Part shown: in pieces, positions 1-6,694 of the stretch
Layout: every line of letters begins with the position of its first letter
Numbering within the stretch: the stretch's first letter is position 1
NCBI GenBank assembly: GCA_031119195.1
Contig: JAVHYG010000014.1
Span: 1-8,300, forward strand
Direction of reading: 5' to 3'
Length of the DNA: 8,300 bases
DNA from: Rickettsiella sp.
GTDB lineage: Bacteria; Pseudomonadota; Gammaproteobacteria; Diplorickettsiales; Diplorickettsiaceae
Program-made: the position numbers and the translations under genes
The notes under the pieces: model-generated
What the model was told of the DNA's origin: nothing
The model's input: the letters and a program-made list of their open reading frames with translations, nothing else
Databases searched by the model: none

Positions 1-2
1 TA

Positions 3-347
3 ATGCAATGGCTAACATGGTCCAAAGATTTAGCAATAGCTAGTAATAATCATATTTTTATAAAAAAAATTGATTTTTTACAAAAAGAAATTTGTATACG
101 TATACAAAATACTAATAAATTTTTTTCTTTAATGGCAAGCGGATCTAATAAAGAAAAAAAAATTACTGAATCAATTGAACTAGATTTTTATAAAAAATTT
201 AAATTACATTTAGAAAGCTTTTATTATACCCATAATCTTCCTCTGGATATTACTAGAAAAATTTATACGCATTTAAATCAGTTTATAGAAATACAAGTAA
301 ACAATTTACATTCTGAAAATAAATTGCCTAACGCTCATTCCATTTAA
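3..347 (+). CDS. Small hypothetical protein, possibly the C-terminal part of a longer gene
   Basis: I do not recognise this protein. From the first ATG it encodes 114 residues, lysine- and asparagine-rich, soluble-looking and probably mostly helical, with no signal peptide or membrane segment. The frame is still open at the window edge: only two bases of the preceding codon are visible and they need not form a stop. The ATG at position 3 may therefore be an internal methionine, and no ribosome binding site can be seen. The gene ends with TAA 19 bp before the stop of the opposing membrane-protein gene, so the two are convergent, with no obvious terminator hairpin between them. Base composition is very AT-rich, like the rest of the window. 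It is called a gene because of its length and the tight convergent spacing. Confidence 0.5.
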   Translation: MQWLTWSKDLAIASNNHIFIKKIDFLQKEICIRIQNTNKFFSLMASGSNKEKKITESIELDFYKKFKLHLESFYYTHNLPLDITRKIYTHLNQFIEIQVNNLHSENKLPNAHSI

Positions 348-366
348 TTTAAGACAAATCTTTAAT

Positions 367-1782
367 TTATTGAGAAATTGAAGACCAAACAGGACCGATA
401 ATAAAAGTAGATTTTTCAATTTTTTCTTGATTTCTTATAGTTTCAAAAAGACTTTTGATTGCTTGAATAAAAACTTCAACCTTGCCTTTATCTCTCCAAA
501 ACGATTGGAATGTATTCTGTTTAAGTCTATTCAAGTAGACTTCGAATCGCTTTTCAGAATAATATTCTCCTGGCTTGCCCTCAGCTTCTATTAAATTTTC
601 CCGTATAAGTGCGTGTCTTCCTGATTTATATAGCAATTCAAGACTGATAACATCAGGTTCAATCAATCCATCGATACTTCGTAAGTAAATCGAAACCTCA
701 GAAGGCAAAGATGGTAATAAAAACACAAGGCCTTTTTTATAAAAATCCAATTTTGCCAGACGTTTTGGTTCTTGATTCCAGAAGCCACTACCGCCTCCCC
801 TAGACTTAAAAATTTCCTGTTTGAGCTGTAAAATACTTTTATAAGCTTCTATTATCAGAGTTTTTCTATTTTTATCTAAATCATCAGTAAGTTGAGCAAG
901 CTGTTCATCTATATGATAATATTCAAATGTACGCTTGTGGAGATTATTGAAAATTGTACTTTTATTATTCTCTAAAACTACAGAAGAGACATTCTTTTGA
1001 TTATTACTTGTTATTTCAGCAACTTCAGTTTTTTTAACCTGTAGATTAATCGCACTTTTACTACTATCTAGAATTGTAGAAGAAACAGTTTCTTGAGGAT
1101 TACTTGTTATCACGGAAACTTTATTAACTATTTCCTTTTTTTTGTTTTGTGGTTTAGAAGGATAGAAGAATTTATAAGCAGTATAAAAACCTAGACATAA
1201 TAACATGGATGATGTTGCTAATCCGATACTCATTGAGACAACAGCGGCTATATAAGGAAAAAATACCGAGACAACTAAAAACGAAGTTAATACAACAGCA
1301 CCTATTATCAATCCTTTCGCAGATTGAACCATTTCATTTTTATAGGCTTGTCTAATCTTTGCATGCTCAAGACTGTTTTTTGAATAGCTTTTATATTTAT
1401 AAAAACTAAAGGCTAGGCTTCCTAGCAAATAAGTCAGATTCAACGCCATAGCAGTAATAGCAATTGCCAAAATTGTGCCTGTTGCAAATGCCGCCAGTGT
1501 TAATAAAGCAAACGTTGCTTGAAGTGCAGAGTAAAGAAAATCAAAAGTTTTACCGAAATTTCTATTTTTTGCTTTATAAAGAATTAAACCACTTAGAAAA
1601 ACAACAAACGTAGAAAAGACTACTCCTATATCAGATATAGGGGTTTTCACCCAATGCTGCCAAATAGTACGAAGGCCATCAACATTGGATTTAAACAAAT
1701 AGGCAACAGACCCCATAAAGGGGCGAAATAAGGAAATAAAACGACGAAGACTACTAGCTTTTGAATGTTTGACGGGATCCAC
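367..1782 (-). CDS. Multi-spanning membrane protein with duplicated linker, function unknown
   Basis: This 471-residue protein belongs to no family I can name. The start is GTG, the first start codon after an in-frame TAG, and is preceded by an AAGGGG Shine-Dalgarno-like stretch about 7 nt upstream. Residues 1-50 are basic and moderately hydrophobic. Hydrophobic segments lie at about 52-69, 84-105, 106-128, 155-178 and 179-206, giving roughly five membrane passes. After a lysine-rich stop-transfer stretch (about 213-216) comes a Ser/Thr/Asn-rich linker made of two 32-residue-spaced copies (ITSN at 225-228 and 257-260). A charged helical region (about 290-325), a GGGSGFW turn and a soluble C-terminal domain of about 135 residues follow. 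The architecture resembles lineage-specific, possibly secreted, membrane proteins of intracellular Legionellales; that is inference, and no strong secretion signal is evident at the C-terminus. It lies 89 bp downstream of hemW on the same strand and may have its own promoter. Confidence 0.8.
   Translation of the reverse strand: MDPVKHSKASSLRRFISLFRPFMGSVAYLFKSNVDGLRTIWQHWVKTPISDIGVVFSTFVVFLSGLILYKAKNRNFGKTFDFLYSALQATFALLTLAAFATGTILAIAITAMALNLTYLLGSLAFSFYKYKSYSKNSLEHAKIRQAYKNEMVQSAKGLIIGAVVLTSFLVVSVFFPYIAAVVSMSIGLATSSMLLCLGFYTAYKFFYPSKPQNKKKEIVNKVSVITSNPQETVSSTILDSSKSAINLQVKKTEVAEITSNNQKNVSSVVLENNKSTIFNNLHKRTFEYYHIDEQLAQLTDDLDKNRKTLIIEAYKSILQLKQEIFKSRGGGSGFWNQEPKRLAKLDFYKKGLVFLLPSLPSEVSIYLRSIDGLIEPDVISLELLYKSGRHALIRENLIEAEGKPGEYYSEKRFEVYLNRLKQNTFQSFWRDKGKVEVFIQAIKSLFETIRNQEKIEKSTFIIGPVWSSISQ
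958..1116 (-). repeat. Two-copy direct repeat, 96-bp period, inside the membrane-protein gene
   Basis: The plus-strand segments 958-1020 and 1054-1116 align without gaps at an offset of 96 bp, exactly 32 codons. Both start with acttttа-like sequence and end with gattacttgttat. The similarity fades on either side. In protein terms residues about 222-250 and 254-283 are diverged copies sharing ITSN, the VSS core and a KS(A/T)I motif. The whole-codon period and many substitutions between copies point to an old in-frame tandem duplication of the linker between membrane and soluble halves. Confidence 0.75.
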
Positions 1783-1871
1783 TGACTAACCCCTTAGAAA
1801 TAGAAGAAACACCTAGATTTTTAATTGTGCGCCTCAATAATTAAATAAAGCTTAAGTTACCGAGTAGTTTT

Positions 1872-3014
1872 TTAAGACAAAAATAAAGCAACTAAGTCAT
1901 TATAAAAACGTTTTCCTCTATTAGTAAGATACATTGAATTTTTGCGTACTACAAAAAGCCCCAGCTTTTCTGCTTCAATAAACGGTTTTTTGACCATTGC
2001 AATAGATAATCCCGTCCGTTGTTCAAACAACTCTATAGGAATTGGATAATAAAGTCTAAATGCATTCAACATAAATTCAAAAGCTAACTCTTTATCTGAA
2101 ATAGATTTTTTACCCCCTATAAAATTATCCTTTTTCTCCAAATAATCTTTAGGATTTTTATGCTTCCATGTGCGTATGACAGTTTGCTCCTTCTCATCGG
2201 TTAATTTGCTATGAGCGCCTGCACCTATCCCCAAATAATCACCAAATTCCCAATAATTCCGATTATGTACACAAATAAAGGCCTCTTTGCTATATGCAGA
2301 TATCTCATATTGTCTATAAGCATTTATTAAAAGAAGTTGTTTTCCCCGTTCTTGCAATTGCCAAATCTTGTCATCAAGTGGTAATTTTGGCGGTTTTACC
2401 GCAAATTCAGTATTAGGTTCAATCGTCAGTTGATACCAAGAAATATGTGAGGGAGTTAACTTAAATGTTTTGTTTAAATCCTCTAAACCTTCTTGCAAAC
2501 TTTGGCCTGGTAAACCATGCATCAGATCTATATTAATATTCTCAAAACCAGCTGCTTTAGCCGCTACAACTGCATTACTCGCTTCTTCACTACCATGAAT
2601 CCGCCCCAAAACCTTTAATTGATGATCCTGAAAACTTTGAACTCCTATAGAAAGGCGATTAACACCGGCAATACGATATGCTTGAAAACGTTGATATTCA
2701 ACGGTACCTGGATTAACTTCTAAGGTAATCTCAATATCATCAGAAAAGTTTAAACGCTTTTTTAGTTCATCTAGTAAACATTTAATTGCTGATGGTGAAA
2801 ATAAACTTGGCGTTCCGCCACCCATAAAAATGCTAATAATAGGACGATATAAAATTTTAGAAAGATGCTGCTCTAAATCTTCTAGTAAAGCATTAATATA
2901 TGTTTTTTCGGGCAGTTCAGTTCGTAAAGTATGTGAATTAAAATCACAATAAGGACATTTACGAACGCACCAGGGAAAATGAATATAAAGCGATAACGGT
3001 AGTTCCCTTAACAT
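1872..3014 (-). CDS. hemW: Heme chaperone HemW (radical SAM, HemN-like)
   Basis: HemW is a radical-SAM relative of the oxygen-independent coproporphyrinogen oxidase HemN; in characterised bacteria it binds heme and delivers it to client proteins rather than making it. The 380-residue length matches E. coli HemW (about 378), and similarity is recognisable from end to end. The iron-sulfur motif CxxxCxxC is at C16, C20 and C23 (WCVRKCPYCDF). The fourth cysteine of true HemN is replaced by Phe, which favours HemW over HemN. The SAM-contact motif GGGTP is at 65-69, and a family-typical HNRNYW stretch is at 250-255. A winged-helix-like C-terminal domain follows. The ATG gives the usual short leader before LYIHFPWC. 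No clear Shine-Dalgarno precedes it, and the start lies 11 bp after the def stop, so translation may depend on coupling within a def-hemW operon. The older annotation as a coproporphyrinogen oxidase should be avoided. Confidence 0.95.
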   Translation of the reverse strand: MLRELPLSLYIHFPWCVRKCPYCDFNSHTLRTELPEKTYINALLEDLEQHLSKILYRPIISIFMGGGTPSLFSPSAIKCLLDELKKRLNFSDDIEITLEVNPGTVEYQRFQAYRIAGVNRLSIGVQSFQDHQLKVLGRIHGSEEASNAVVAAKAAGFENINIDLMHGLPGQSLQEGLEDLNKTFKLTPSHISWYQLTIEPNTEFAVKPPKLPLDDKIWQLQERGKQLLLINAYRQYEISAYSKEAFICVHNRNYWEFGDYLGIGAGAHSKLTDEKEQTVIRTWKHKNPKDYLEKKDNFIGGKKSISDKELAFEFMLNAFRLYYPIPIELFEQRTGLSIAMVKKPFIEAEKLGLFVVRKNSMYLTNRGKRFYNDLVALFLS

Positions 3015-3025
3015 AGCAAGATATA

Positions 3026-3547
3026 TTAGCTCGTTTTATCAAACAATACATCCTGAAAACCAAAAAATCGCATATCTTTGATTCGATGTGGATATAAGAT
3101 ACCGTCTAAATGATCTACTTCATGTTGCACAACACGCGCGTGAAAACCTTTAACAGATCTTAAAAATTCATTTCCTTCAACATCAAAACCTGAGTATTCA
3201 ATATGGGTATAACGAGGCACTAGACCTCGCATTCCTGGGATACTTAAACATCCTTCCCAACCATCTTCCATTTCTTCAGAAAGTGGTTTAATAGTAGGAT
3301 TTATCAGTACAGTAAAAGGAATTGCATTTTCATCAGGATAACGGTCACTGTGCTCAAAACCAAAAATAACAATCCTTTGATTACAACCAATTTGCGGCGC
3401 CGCAATGCCAATACCATCTTCTACTTTCATTGTAGCTTTCATATCTTCGATCAGCGCATAAAGTGCTTCGGAGGAATAATTTTCTACTTTCAATGAAGGC
3501 ACTAATAAAGACTCCTCTCCCATTTTCTTAACAGCTATGATTGGCAT
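3026..3547 (-). CDS. def: Peptide deformylase
   Basis: Peptide deformylase removes the formyl group from the N-terminal methionine of nascent proteins in the cytoplasm. All three metal-site motifs are present in 173 residues: GIGIAAPQ (45-52), EGCLS with metal ligand C100, and QHEVDH with H142, catalytic E143 and H146. The length is normal for the family. The ATG start has an AAGGTG ribosome binding site 5 nt upstream. The gene is not beside fmt, its classic partner, but is followed after 11 bp by hemW in the same orientation, suggesting co-transcription. An AT-rich stretch of about 50 bp separates it from the broken gene upstream and probably carries its promoter, though no clean -35/-10 pair stands out. 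The genome may encode a second deformylase; that cannot be judged here. Confidence 0.96.
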   Translation of the reverse strand: MPIIAVKKMGEESLLVPSLKVENYSSEALYALIEDMKATMKVEDGIGIAAPQIGCNQRIVIFGFEHSDRYPDENAIPFTVLINPTIKPLSEEMEDGWEGCLSIPGMRGLVPRYTHIEYSGFDVEGNEFLRSVKGFHARVVQHEVDHLDGILYPHRIKDMRFFGFQDVLFDKTS

Positions 3548-3600
3548 ATTTACACCTTATTAATATTATTATTGATTATTTATATAATTACTATTTTAAC

Positions 3601-3971
3601 TTAAATAGGCGAATAATATAACTTGGTTTGATATAAAAAAGTTACCTCCCCGTTTTGTTGATAACGCTCAAAAATAGATTTCAAAGCTTTTAGCATAACT
3701 TTATAACCTAAATCCTCTGGCCGTAAGCTATAAGAAGTCGATAAAAGCCTTCCCAGTCAAAGGGTTGTAAATTTTCAAAAAAGGCTGTTTTAACTGGATA
3801 TGGCTCAAAAAATTGCTTCAATACTACCTTATCCATTTTTACAGCATTCGAGCTTGTATAATCTTTCCCATACTCACGAATTAAACTTTCATAATCATTA
3901 ATTAATGCAGATTCTGTAATATTTCTTACACTCCATACTAAAGCTACCCAGGCCTGTAAACGAATAAACAT
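3601..3971 (-). pseudogene. Frameshifted hypothetical gene
   Basis: The first frame starts at ATG 3971, just after an in-frame TAG, and encodes 87 residues ending in FYRLLIAYGQRI with a stop at 3708-3710. The next part of the same strand is open in a neighbouring frame from about 3722 to the TAA at 3601-3603 and reads RPEDLGYKVMLKALKSIF and onward, a plausible amphipathic continuation. Joined, they give a protein of about 120 residues, which I read as one gene broken by a one-base indel near 3715-3722. The beginning may also be lost, because truncated transposase sequence begins about 25 bp upstream on the other strand and no ribosome binding site is evident. No family is recognised. It is oriented like def, which follows after a roughly 50-bp gap. 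Confidence 0.55.
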
Positions 3972-3996
3972 AAACTATAAAAAAAACATTTTACCA

Positions 3997-4583
3997 ATGG
4001 CACAAGAATAAGCAGTTCAAGAACAGCGAAAGCAATTAAAAAAAGTACTTGAAACTATTGAACCTACTCGGCTTATTTGTATTGATGAATCCGGTGTTCA
4101 TTGTGGGATGAGCCGTCTTTATGGAAGAGCGCAAGGGAAAAAGTGTGTTAAAGGGTTTTCTCATTTTCATCCAGGTCAACGAACAACCCTCATAGGTGCT
4201 TTAGGTTGTCAAGAATTTAAAGCTTGCCTGTTTGGCCCATGGTACACCGATGGCGCTATTTTTTTAACGTTTATCCAAAAAAACTTAGCGATTAGCCTCA
4301 ATACAGGGATGTTGTCGTCATGGATAATCTTTCGGCGCATAAAGTGGTAGGAATGAAGGAAGCCATTGAAAAAGTAGGGGCTCGTTTGCTTTATCTTCCG
4401 AGATACTCCCCGGATTTATCTCCCTTTGAGTTAGCTTGGTCTAAGATAAAAAACACATTACGAAAAATCTCTGCAATTACTCCCAGAAAATTATATTACT
4501 CTATCTGTAAGGCTTTTCGCTGCGTCACAAAAAATGATTCTTTCGCTTGGTTTAAACAGTGTGGCTATAACATCAATACTTAG
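3997..4583 (+). pseudogene. IS630-family (DD34E) transposase, truncated and frameshifted
   Basis: This is the catalytic half of an IS630/Tc1-mariner-type transposase, a cut-and-paste enzyme that usually targets TA. The DDE triad is readable: the first Asp in CIDESG (codon 4084), the second in VVMDNLSAHK (codon 4323) and the Glu in SPFELAWSKIK (codon 4428). The last two are separated by 34 residues, the family hallmark. The reading frame is damaged: an in-frame TAA lies at 4009-4011, and a one-base loss around GGG 4306-4308 shifts the frame between LNTG and DVVVMDN. The N-terminal helix-turn-helix half is absent upstream, where an unrelated gene remnant on the other strand lies instead. Both damaged frames end in normal-looking C-terminal sequence at TAG 4581-4583. 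I could not define terminal inverted repeats or a TA duplication. It is very unlikely to be active. Confidence 0.88.
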
Positions 4584-4586
4584 TGA

Positions 4587-4908
4587 AAATGCAATAAAAA
4601 TGGCCGTGAAGTTTCAGCTTGGTTAGGATTGGTTTCTATACAACATTCCAGTGGGGATAGAAAGCGTTTATCGGGGATCAGTAAACGAGGTGACCGATAT
4701 CTCAGAACCTTGCTTGTTCATGGGGCACGAGCGGTTTTTAAAAACTGCCACCACAAAATTGACAGCAGAAGTCTATGGATAGCTGATAAAAAGCAGCAGC
4801 GAGGCTAAGCAGTTGCTATTAGCTAATAAAAATGCACGGATTATTTGGGCTTTATTAGCCATGGGAGAGTGTTATCGTACCTCTCCTACAATGAATGCTT
4901 TATGCTAA
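4587..4908 (+). pseudogene. IS110-family (IS1111-type) transposase, C-terminal remnant
   Basis: The remnant carries the conserved C-terminal domain (Transposase_20 type) of IS110-family DEDD transposases. Recognisable stretches are SAWLGLVSIQHSSG, LSGISKRGDRYLRTLLVHGA and, in a second frame, LLANKNARIIWALLA, the usual order in IS1111-type proteins. The first frame stops at TAA 4806-4808 and the second runs from about 4810 to TAA 4906-4908, so a frameshift sits near 4806-4815. The N-terminal RuvC-like catalytic half is missing: the frame has a TGA at 4584-4586, directly after the IS630 stop. The IS630 piece and this piece therefore abut, and the left half of the element was removed by insertion or deletion. 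The sequence downstream of the stop is listed separately as a possible guide-RNA remnant. Confidence 0.85.
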
Positions 4909-4992
4909 CACGTATTAATGAATTCTAGAGATTGCTTAGGTAAAAAAACAATTGATAGCAAAATAGGAAAGACCTGCTCTTTTAAAACCTGA

Positions 4993-5102
4993 ATGAGACA
5001 TGTGCCGAAAAAGGCCGTCTCCTTGATAAGGAAAAAGAGCGCAGAAACTATCAGGGCCCAAGTGAACGTATAGCACTTAACCAGAGTCCATACATGTCTC
5101 AT
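4993..5102 (+). ncRNA. Foldable segment downstream of IS1111-type remnant, possible seekRNA/bridge RNA relic
   Basis: A perfect 11-bp inverted repeat, ATGAGACATGT at 4993-5003 and its complement at 5092-5102, encloses 88 bp. Inside are three smaller hairpins: GCC/GGC around 5004-5015 (3 bp, weak), TCCTT/AAGGA at 5020-5032 with a 3-nt loop, and AAGTG/CACTT at 5060-5078. The whole could fold as a closed multi-branch RNA. IS1111-type elements are known to encode their target-specifying RNA downstream of the transposase gene, and this segment begins 85 bp after the transposase stop. The identification as a guide RNA is inference from position and foldability. The inverted repeat could equally be the subterminal repeats of the element or of another small insertion. 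Confidence 0.35.
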
Positions 5103-5193
5103 CGTCAGCTAGAAGGGTTTTAAAGAAGAAAGAATCAATGCAGAAACTAAATCCGCTTTTTCCACGTTTACTTTGCTTAAATGTTTTTTTCAC

Positions 5194-6048
5194 TTACACC
5201 AACCAATGTAACAATTGCTTGATATCAGTTGCTGTATACGCTATTAAATGTTTCGGATAATCAAAACTCACAACTGAAGCACTATAAGATTTTTCGATAT
5301 TATCTCGTAAAATAAAAACAATTTAATGTGTCTGACCTTGAAAAAAATTGTTCAATCTCCATCAATTCCTTGACGGATGCAAAATCATCCACAGAAACAA
5401 ACTGGATTTGTTCTAAGGCTTTTATGCCTTCATTGAGAATTTCAAAATTACTTTGCCATCCCAAGGGCCCCACTTTGCCTCACTTATTTTGGCTTCTTTT
5501 AGTTGCCTTAAAAGCTTTGCAAGCGATTTTTCAATGGCGTCGTTTTGTTTATGATTTGTATTAGGCTTATTTATTATTCACGGTTAATAGGAATAGAGGA
5601 TTTCTTTACATAAAGACATTTTCTATTTCTATCTTTTTGGTTTTTATATTTGTTGTAGTTATCAGAGTTATTTTTTTTAGACTTGAAAATAAATTCGACG
5701 TCATCAAACATTAAAGGTCTTGCTAGATGAGCTTTAAAAACAGCATTGGGAACATTTTTAGCATTTAACTTTTGGCAGATGCGTGCACGAAATTTATATA
5801 CACAATATCTTTTGTACCCCAAAACGTTAAGAGAATACAAATAAGCTCTTGTTCTAAAAGATCTCCTAAAAATTTTTTTTGTTTAGGGCCTTATGCAAGA
5901 GAAATAATGACTCTATTCGTATCTGTAATAATATAGGTTGATAAATTCCTTTTTTGATAAGAGATAATTTAGCTTTAATATTATAATAATTTTCTTCCAG
6001 TAATATCGTTAAATGCCAAATAGCTTCTCTATTTTTACTGTAAACCAT
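5194..6048 (-). pseudogene. Multi-frameshift relic of a ~285-codon gene, function unknown
   Basis: Consecutive minus-strand frames join into one plausible protein. It starts at ATG 6048 behind a GGGAGG ribosome binding site (6053-6058) and reads MVYSKNREAIWHLTILLEEN onward to about 5875. Near an A8/T5 run (about 5867-5880) the frame moves to FLGDLLEQ. It then moves to RAYLYSLNVLGYKRYCVYKF and on to SSIPINRE with TAA at 5574-5576, and from there to KPNTNHKQNDAIEKSLAKLL (open from 5577). Around GGGCCC 5463-5468 it moves to FEILNEGIKALEQIQFVSVD, and near 5300 to DNIEKSYSASVVSFDY, ending ...QLLHWLV at TAA 5194-5196. About five shifts are needed. Each piece alone looks like a spurious small frame, but end-to-end adjacency, a single strand, an upstream ribosome binding site and consistent helical, Lys/Asn-rich composition argue for one decayed gene. 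I recognise no domain. Confidence 0.5.
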
Positions 6049-6424
6049 ATTACCTCCCATTTATTGGGCGGTAACTTTTAAAACGCTCTAAAAATAGGAC
6101 ACCTACATGCATCACATATATTCTTTTAATTTTAGATGCACATGAGGTAAAGGAGTTAAAAAATAACCGGAATTCATGAAAATGGAGTTCTAAAAAAGTC
6201 ACTTCCAAAAACTTGATAGTGATGTTGGATAATTTGCTTCGATCGGAGAATCGATATAAGCTTGGCGTAACCATGATTCAATTCTCCAAACATTGGTCGG
6301 TTCTGCCCCAATTAAGTGTTCAAATTAATCCCCGTAAATTTTCTTAAGTAATTGAAAAAACTAAGATAAAAGAGGTTAAAATGCCCAAAAAAAATGTATC
6401 GTAAATTTACCTGAATTTAAATAA
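6049..6424. other. Region without a supportable gene
   Basis: About 375 bp upstream of the decayed minus-strand gene. It contains a 74-codon frame on the minus strand (6050-6274) and open stretches on the plus strand (for example about 6160-6345), but none resembles a protein I know, has a ribosome binding site or fits its neighbours. The promoter of the decayed gene should lie here, and the 5' part of the ISL3-like transposase may once have been here. I see no clear promoter or terminator. Confidence 0.4.
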
Positions 6425-6535
6425 AAAAAAGTGAATGGAATTACGAAAAGGTTTCATCGTAAAATGAAATTGATTCAAAGTGGCTTTAAAAACTTTGAAA
6501 ATTACCGCTTAAGAGCTAAAATTTTATATGCTTAA
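6425..6535 (+). pseudogene. ISL3-like transposase, C-terminal remnant
   Basis: Following a TAA at 6422-6424, 36 codons read VNGITKRFHRKMKLIQSGFK, then NFENYRLRAKILYA and TAA at 6533-6535. This matches the familiar C-terminal end of ISL3-family transposases, whose proteins end in an NG-x-x-(E)-x-x-(N)-K-(I/M)-K pattern followed by a G(F/Y)-(R/K)-NF-x-x-(F/Y)-R-x-R stretch. One or two residues of the usual R-R-A-Y/F-G-F segment are missing (SGFK instead). Everything upstream, including the catalytic acidic residues, is gone or unrecognisable. It is a dead fragment marking a former insertion next to the tRNA-Ser gene. Confidence 0.65.
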
Positions 6536-6540
6536 TTACG

Positions 6541-6601
6541 CTCCCTTGTATGTTGTATTTTTGCATGAAGACGCAAAAAATAGCTAGTCTGTACAAGGGA
6601 G
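6541..6601. repeat. Nested inverted repeat between ISL3 remnant and tRNA-Ser
   Basis: A perfect 10-bp inverted repeat, CTCCCTTGTA at 6541-6550 and TACAAGGGAG at 6592-6601, encloses 41 bp. Inside it is a second one, TTTTTGC at 6558-6564 and GCAAAAA at 6573-6579, with a short loop. The structure starts 5 bp after the ISL3-like stop codon. It could be a weak plus-strand terminator (only four T follow), the end of an insertion element, or a small independent repeat. There is no second copy in the window to decide. Confidence 0.55.
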
Positions 6602-6671
6602 ATTTTGACCTTGCCTAGCTAAAGCGGGAAAGACCTGTTAAATAACAGTGTCTCGTATACTATCCAGATGA

Positions 6672-6694
6672 GCCAGGTCCTTATTGGGCCTGGC
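6672..6694 (-). other. Hairpin in the tRNA-Ser 3' trailer that includes the CCA end
   Basis: GCCAGGTCC (6672-6680) and GGGCCTGGC (6686-6694) form a 9-bp stem with a 5-nt loop; one position pairs as G-U on the plus strand and is a C-A mismatch on the minus strand. On the minus strand the first arm begins with the encoded discriminator and CCA of tRNA-Ser, so the precursor could fold its 3' end into this hairpin. No T-run follows, so it is not a canonical Rho-independent terminator. A role in 3' processing is conjecture. Confidence 0.45.

Noticed and set aside
1820..1845. TTTAATTG / CAATAATTAAA hairpin as a hemW terminator
   Set aside because: The stem is AT-only, needs a 3-nt bulge, and is not followed by a T-run on the minus strand.
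4905..5102. 65-codon minus-strand frame
   Set aside because: It coincides with the inverted-repeat segment downstream of the IS1111-type transposase and resembles no protein; it is a by-product of that structure.
5328..5564. 78-codon plus-strand frame
   Set aside because: It is antisense to the better-supported decayed minus-strand gene and has no ribosome binding site or motif.
6244..6274. Resemblance of AAGCTTGGCGTAA-CATG to the lacZ-alpha/HindIII region of cloning vectors
   Set aside because: Similarity stops after about 18 bases with one mismatch, and the flanks are AT-rich genomic-type sequence with no polylinker. Chance is the simplest explanation.
6050..6274. 74-codon minus-strand frame as a gene
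   Set aside because: No ribosome binding site, no recognisable motif, and it overlaps the start of the decayed gene. The plus strand is also partly open here, so the frame is not informative.
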